A stretch of DNA of 64,000 bases from Pelotomaculum propionicicum. Lineage in GTDB: Bacteria; Bacillota; Desulfotomaculia; Desulfotomaculales; Pelotomaculaceae. Below the pieces are notes generated by a model. It did no database searches, had not been told where the DNA came from, and saw only the letters and a list, made by a program, of their open reading frames with translations. The stretch is from the NCBI RefSeq assembly GCF_004369225.1, contig NZ_QFFZ01000004.1:91244-155243 (forward strand). Reading direction: 5' to 3'. Numbering within the stretch: the first letter of the stretch is position 1; every line of letters starts with the position of its first letter. Below are positions 61,079-64,000 of the stretch, piece after piece. Both the position numbers and the translations under genes were made by a program.

Positions 61079-62006
61079 ACTTCACCAGGCGCTCGCAGAA
61101 GGCCATTTCGCCGTCACCGCCGAGATAGGGCCGCCCAAGCACGCCTCAGCTCAGGGCGTTATTCGCCATGCCCAAATGCTGCAAAGCTGTGTCGACGCCG
61201 CCAACATAACCGACTGCCAGACCGCCATCGTGCGGCTTTCCAGCATCGCCGCCGGCGCGCACATCCTCGGCTGCGGCGTCGAGCCGATCGTCCAGATGAC
61301 CTGCCGGGACAGGAACCGCATCGCCATCCAGGCCGACCTTTTAGGCGCGTACAGCCTGGGTATGCGCAACCTGCTCTGCCTGTCCGGCGACCACCAGAAA
61401 TTCGGCAACCACCCCAGCGCCAAAAACGTTTACGATCTTGACTCAGTCCAGTTGATCAGCCTCATGCGCAGGATGCGCGACGAGAGCAAGTTCTTCTGCG
61501 GAGAAGAGATTAAAGAACACGAGCCGAGATTTTTTATCGGCGCGGTGGCTAACCCCTTCGCCGACCCCTTCGAGTACAGGGTGGACCGCCTGGAGAAGAA
61601 AATCGAGGCCGGAGCCCAGTTTATCCAGACCCAGTGCGTATTTGACATGGAGCGGTTTGAGCGCTTTATGGAAATGGTGCGGGCAAGAGGACTGGACCAG
61701 AGGGCGCATATCCTGGCCGGGGTAACCCCGCTGAAAAGCTGGCGCGCCGCCAGGTACCTGCAGACCGGCGTGTCGGGGATGATCGTGCCCGACACCCTGG
61801 TGGAAAGGCTGAAAAACGCGGCAGACCCGAAAGAAGGAATCAAGGTCTGCATTGAACAGATCAGACACATCAAAGAAAAGGTCAGGGGAGTACACGGCGT
61901 CCACATCATGGCCATCGCCTGGGAAGAGGCCGTGCCTGAGATCGCCGAAAGGGCGGGACTGCTGCCCCGCCCCGGTTTACAGCGGCGGGCAGAAAGCATA
62001 GACTAA
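61062..62006 (+). CDS. metF: Methylenetetrahydrofolate reductase
   Basis: 314 residues. FMN/FAD TIM barrel of the MetF family: FAVTAEIGPPKHASAQGV, NITDCQTAIVRLSSIAAG, LCLSGDHQKFGNHP, FFIGAVANPFADP and IEAGAQFIQTQCVFD, GVTPLKSWRAARYL. Converts 5,10-methylene-THF and 5-methyl-THF. Together with MetV and the flavoprotein upstream it forms the complex that links methyl groups to the folate pool. Confidence 0.95.
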   Translation: MKYLSKLHQALAEGHFAVTAEIGPPKHASAQGVIRHAQMLQSCVDAANITDCQTAIVRLSSIAAGAHILGCGVEPIVQMTCRDRNRIAIQADLLGAYSLGMRNLLCLSGDHQKFGNHPSAKNVYDLDSVQLISLMRRMRDESKFFCGEEIKEHEPRFFIGAVANPFADPFEYRVDRLEKKIEAGAQFIQTQCVFDMERFERFMEMVRARGLDQRAHILAGVTPLKSWRAARYLQTGVSGMIVPDTLVERLKNAADPKEGIKVCIEQIRHIKEKVRGVHGVHIMAIAWEEAVPEIAERAGLLPRPGLQRRAESID

Positions 62007-62065
62007 AGCAAATTATGATTCGATACTGGATATATGACCAGATAGTTAGAGAGGAGACAACTTTA

Positions 62066-62920
62066 ATGTCTGCACAAATCCTTGACGGAAAAAAAGTGGC
62101 CGCCTCCATCAGAGAAGAGGTTGTGGCCGAAGTAGCCGCGCTTAAAAAGAAAGGAGTAAATCCCAAACTGGCAGTGCTCCTGGCCGGCGACGACCCCGCG
62201 TCGGTGGTATACGCCAGGTCTAAAGAGAAGTCATGCCAGAAAGTTGGTATAGAGTTTAGCCTTTATGTACTGCCCGGCTCAGTGACCGACAGTGAGATGC
62301 TGGATCTGGTCGGCAGGCTGAACAGGGATGAAAGTATCCACGGCATTATGATCGAGCTGCCCCTGCCGAAGCAGCTGGACAAGAAAAGAATGCTCGAGGC
62401 CGTGCTGCCGGTAAAAGATGTGGACGGAGCGCACCCGTTTAACCGGGGCTGCCTGTTCAGCGGCGCGGGCGGGCTTTCCCCCGCCACGCCCCAGAGCTGT
62501 ATTGAGCTGCTGCTGCGCAGCGGCGTGGAGATCAAGGGAAAACACGCGGTGCTGGTAGGGCGCGGCGAAACGGTAGGCAAGCCGCTGATCTTAATGATGC
62601 TTAATCAGAACGCCACTGTAACCGTTTGTCACACTAAGACAGTGGATCTGGCGGCGCAGACCAGGCGGGCCGATATACTGGTGGTGGCGGTGGGCCGACC
62701 CAATATGATAACCGCTGACATGATCAAGCCCGGGGCTGTTGTGGTGGACGCCGGCATCAACGAAGCCGCAGGCGGCATCTGCGGTGATGTGGACTTTGAG
62801 CGGGCCAAAGAAGTGGCAGGGTTGATCTCCCCCGTGCCCGGCGGCGTGGGCAGCCTTACCACGGTGATGATTCAGAAAAACTTATTAAAGGCAATAGAGC
62901 TGCAGGGTAAGTCACTATAA
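62066..62920 (+). CDS. folD: Bifunctional methylene-THF dehydrogenase/cyclohydrolase
   Basis: 284 residues from ATG 62066 with GAGGAGA before it; the ATG at 62015 lies outside the family. Family marks are PKLAVLLAGDDPASVVYARSKEKSC (with the YxxxK lysine), GIMIELPLPKQLDKKRML, DVDGAHPFNRG and LVGRGETVGKPLILMM. It oxidises methylene-THF with NAD(P) and hydrolyses methenyl-THF. The FchA gene next to it may make the second activity redundant. Confidence 0.95.
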   Translation: MSAQILDGKKVAASIREEVVAEVAALKKKGVNPKLAVLLAGDDPASVVYARSKEKSCQKVGIEFSLYVLPGSVTDSEMLDLVGRLNRDESIHGIMIELPLPKQLDKKRMLEAVLPVKDVDGAHPFNRGCLFSGAGGLSPATPQSCIELLLRSGVEIKGKHAVLVGRGETVGKPLILMMLNQNATVTVCHTKTVDLAAQTRRADILVVAVGRPNMITADMIKPGAVVVDAGINEAAGGICGDVDFERAKEVAGLISPVPGGVGSLTTVMIQKNLLKAIELQGKSL

Positions 62921-62941
62921 ATTAGTAAAGGAGAGAAGCCC

Positions 62942-63577
62942 GTGAGCGATTTATTTGACTGCTCATTCAGAAAAATACTGGCTGTTTCAGCTTCCGACGC
63001 CCCCACGCCGGGGGGAGGCAGCGTGTCCGCCCTGGCAGGGGCGCTGGGTGTGGCCATGGCTGCCATGGTGGGCAGCCTGACCATGGGCAAGCCCAAGTAT
63101 GCCGGGGTGGAGGCTGAGGTAAGGGATATCACCGGCAGGGCTTATTTGCTCATGGCCGGCCTGGAGAAATTGACGGCCGCTGATATTGACGCCTTCGGCA
63201 GGTTCATGGACGCCTACAGAATGCCTAAAAGCAGTGATGAGGAAAAGGCAAGGCGCGAGGAGGCTGTGCAGAAGGCTGTCAAAGCGGCTGCCGGCGTGCC
63301 CCTGGATATTGCCAAAACACTGCTTGAGGCACTGGTGATAACGGAAAAAATCTCACGCATTGGCAACAAGATGGCTGTCAGTGACGCCGGGGTGGCGGCT
63401 TACATTTGTGAGGCGGCTTTGCAGGCTGTTTTGCTCAATGTTGATATTAACCTGCCTTTGATCAATGACCTGGAATTCGCAGCCAAGATGCGTGATGAAA
63501 GGACACAAATAGCTGAGAAGGCCGAACGGCTTAAGGAAATGGCTGTGGCCGCGGTTAGGGAAAGAATGCTGGGGTAA
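62942..63577 (+). CDS. fchA: Methenyltetrahydrofolate cyclohydrolase (FchA/formiminotransferase-cyclodeaminase family)
   Basis: 211 residues from GTG 62942 with AAAGGAGAG before it. Cyclodeaminase/cyclohydrolase helical family: SASDAPTPGGGSVSALAGALGVAMAAMVGSLTMGKPKY at 16-53 and later VSDAGVAAYICEAALQAVLLNVDINL. Converts methenyl-THF and formyl-THF. Acetogens use it beside FolD. Confidence 0.92.
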   Translation: MSDLFDCSFRKILAVSASDAPTPGGGSVSALAGALGVAMAAMVGSLTMGKPKYAGVEAEVRDITGRAYLLMAGLEKLTAADIDAFGRFMDAYRMPKSSDEEKARREEAVQKAVKAAAGVPLDIAKTLLEALVITEKISRIGNKMAVSDAGVAAYICEAALQAVLLNVDINLPLINDLEFAAKMRDERTQIAEKAERLKEMAVAAVRERMLG

Positions 63578-63591
63578 GAAGGGTGATAACC

Positions 63592-64000
63592 ATGAAATAC
63601 ACTATTGTTAGGAAAGAAGTCCTGGCCCCCACCCTGAACCTGTTTGAAATAGAGGCGCCGCTGGTGGCCAAAAAAGCCAGGGCAGGGCAGTTTGTAATCC
63701 TGCGCCTGAACGAGTCAGGCGAGCGGATTCCCCTGACCATCGCCGATTTCGACAGCGAGAAAGGGACCATCACCTGCGTCTTCCAGGAAGTCGGCAAAAC
63801 CACCAAACAGCTGGGCACACTGGGCGAAGGCGACTGCATTAAAGATTTTGTAGGCCCCCTGGGCCTGCCCTCGCACATCGAGAATTACGGCCGCGTCGCC
63901 TGCGTCGGCGGCGGCGTGGGAGTCGCCCCCGTGCATCCTATCGCCAGAGCCTTAAAAGAAGCCGGCAACCGGGTCACAGGCATCATCGGCGCCCGCACCA
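63592..64000 (+). CDS. nfnA: NfnA/SudB-type flavoprotein, second copy, cut by the window end
   Basis: The frame from ATG 63592 is open to the end of the window (136 codons). Its start (YTIVRKEVLAPTLNLFEIEA), VFQEVGKTTKQLG and GGGVGVAPVHPIARALKEAG match the protein encoded at 31876-32739 almost residue for residue, while codons differ widely. Its C-terminal cluster motif is outside the window. A second nfnB probably follows. Confidence 0.9.
   Translation, partial: MKYTIVRKEVLAPTLNLFEIEAPLVAKKARAGQFVILRLNESGERIPLTIADFDSEKGTITCVFQEVGKTTKQLGTLGEGDCIKDFVGPLGLPSHIENYGRVACVGGGVGVAPVHPIARALKEAGNRVTGIIGART

Noticed and set aside
1..64000. CRISPR arrays, tRNA, rRNA, intact insertion sequences
   Set aside because: No regularly spaced repeat, no recognisable tRNA or rRNA sequence and no transposase gene was seen.

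Overview
The window looks like the chromosome of an anaerobic, Gram-positive, spore-former-type clostridium close to Pelotomaculum/Desulfotomaculum (Peptococcaceae sensu lato). The signs are LL-diaminopimelate aminotransferase, NfnAB-type transhydrogenase genes, a membrane-anchored HdrD-like Fe-S oxidoreductase, copper-amine-oxidase-N stalk domains, the complete methyl branch of the Wood-Ljungdahl pathway, strong GGAGG ribosome sites and frequent GTG/TTG starts. This placement is inference; no rRNA or other phylogenetic marker is present.

Layout. 1-3.1 kb: tail of a RACo-like protein, a TauE/SafE exporter and an HdrD-like membrane Fe-S oxidoreductase. 3.1-7.8 kb: an AT-rich five-gene island (taurine/nitrate-type ABC importer, BioB-like radical SAM enzyme, 3-hydroxyacyl-CoA-dehydrogenase-like protein) with no recognisable pathway. 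8-17 kb: an acidic surface protein, dapL, small proteins, a SPL-like radical SAM protein and a fumarate reductase/succinate dehydrogenase pair whose iron-sulfur subunit lacks the [3Fe-4S] ligands; several transporter remnants lie here. 16-28 kb: GntR/ABC-2 pair with its own operator, NamZ-like hydrolase, CoA-transferase, DMT transporter, multi-PAS kinase, a wreck of two gene fragments, TetR-SDR pair and htpG.

28.5-41.2 kb: a histidine kinase and sigma-54 response regulator sit directly upstream of a good -24/-12 promoter that drives an eight-gene operon: nfnA-nfnB, three subunits of a molybdenum hydroxylase, a MoeA-like protein, XdhC and YqeC (the selenium-dependent hydroxylase maturation signature), ending in a strong terminator. 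41.3-48.8 kb holds housekeeping and accessory genes (putative glycoside hydrolase, RluD family, amidotransferase, SanA-like, MocR regulator with divergent azlCD, TPR protein).

48.9-64 kb is one metabolic block: a corrinoid-activating ferredoxin/ASKHA protein, two UroD-family methyltransferases, two corrinoid proteins, a MeTr-type methyltransferase, a GntR/UTRA regulator, then fhs, a large NfnB-like flavoprotein, metV, metF, folD, fchA and a second nfnA. Three near-identical palindromes, before gntR, before the 457-residue methyltransferase and before fhs, suggest that the GntR protein controls both the methyl-entry module and the folate pathway. The picture is a methyltransferase system that moves methyl groups from an unknown methylated compound to tetrahydrofolate and then oxidises or uses them through the Wood-Ljungdahl methyl branch.
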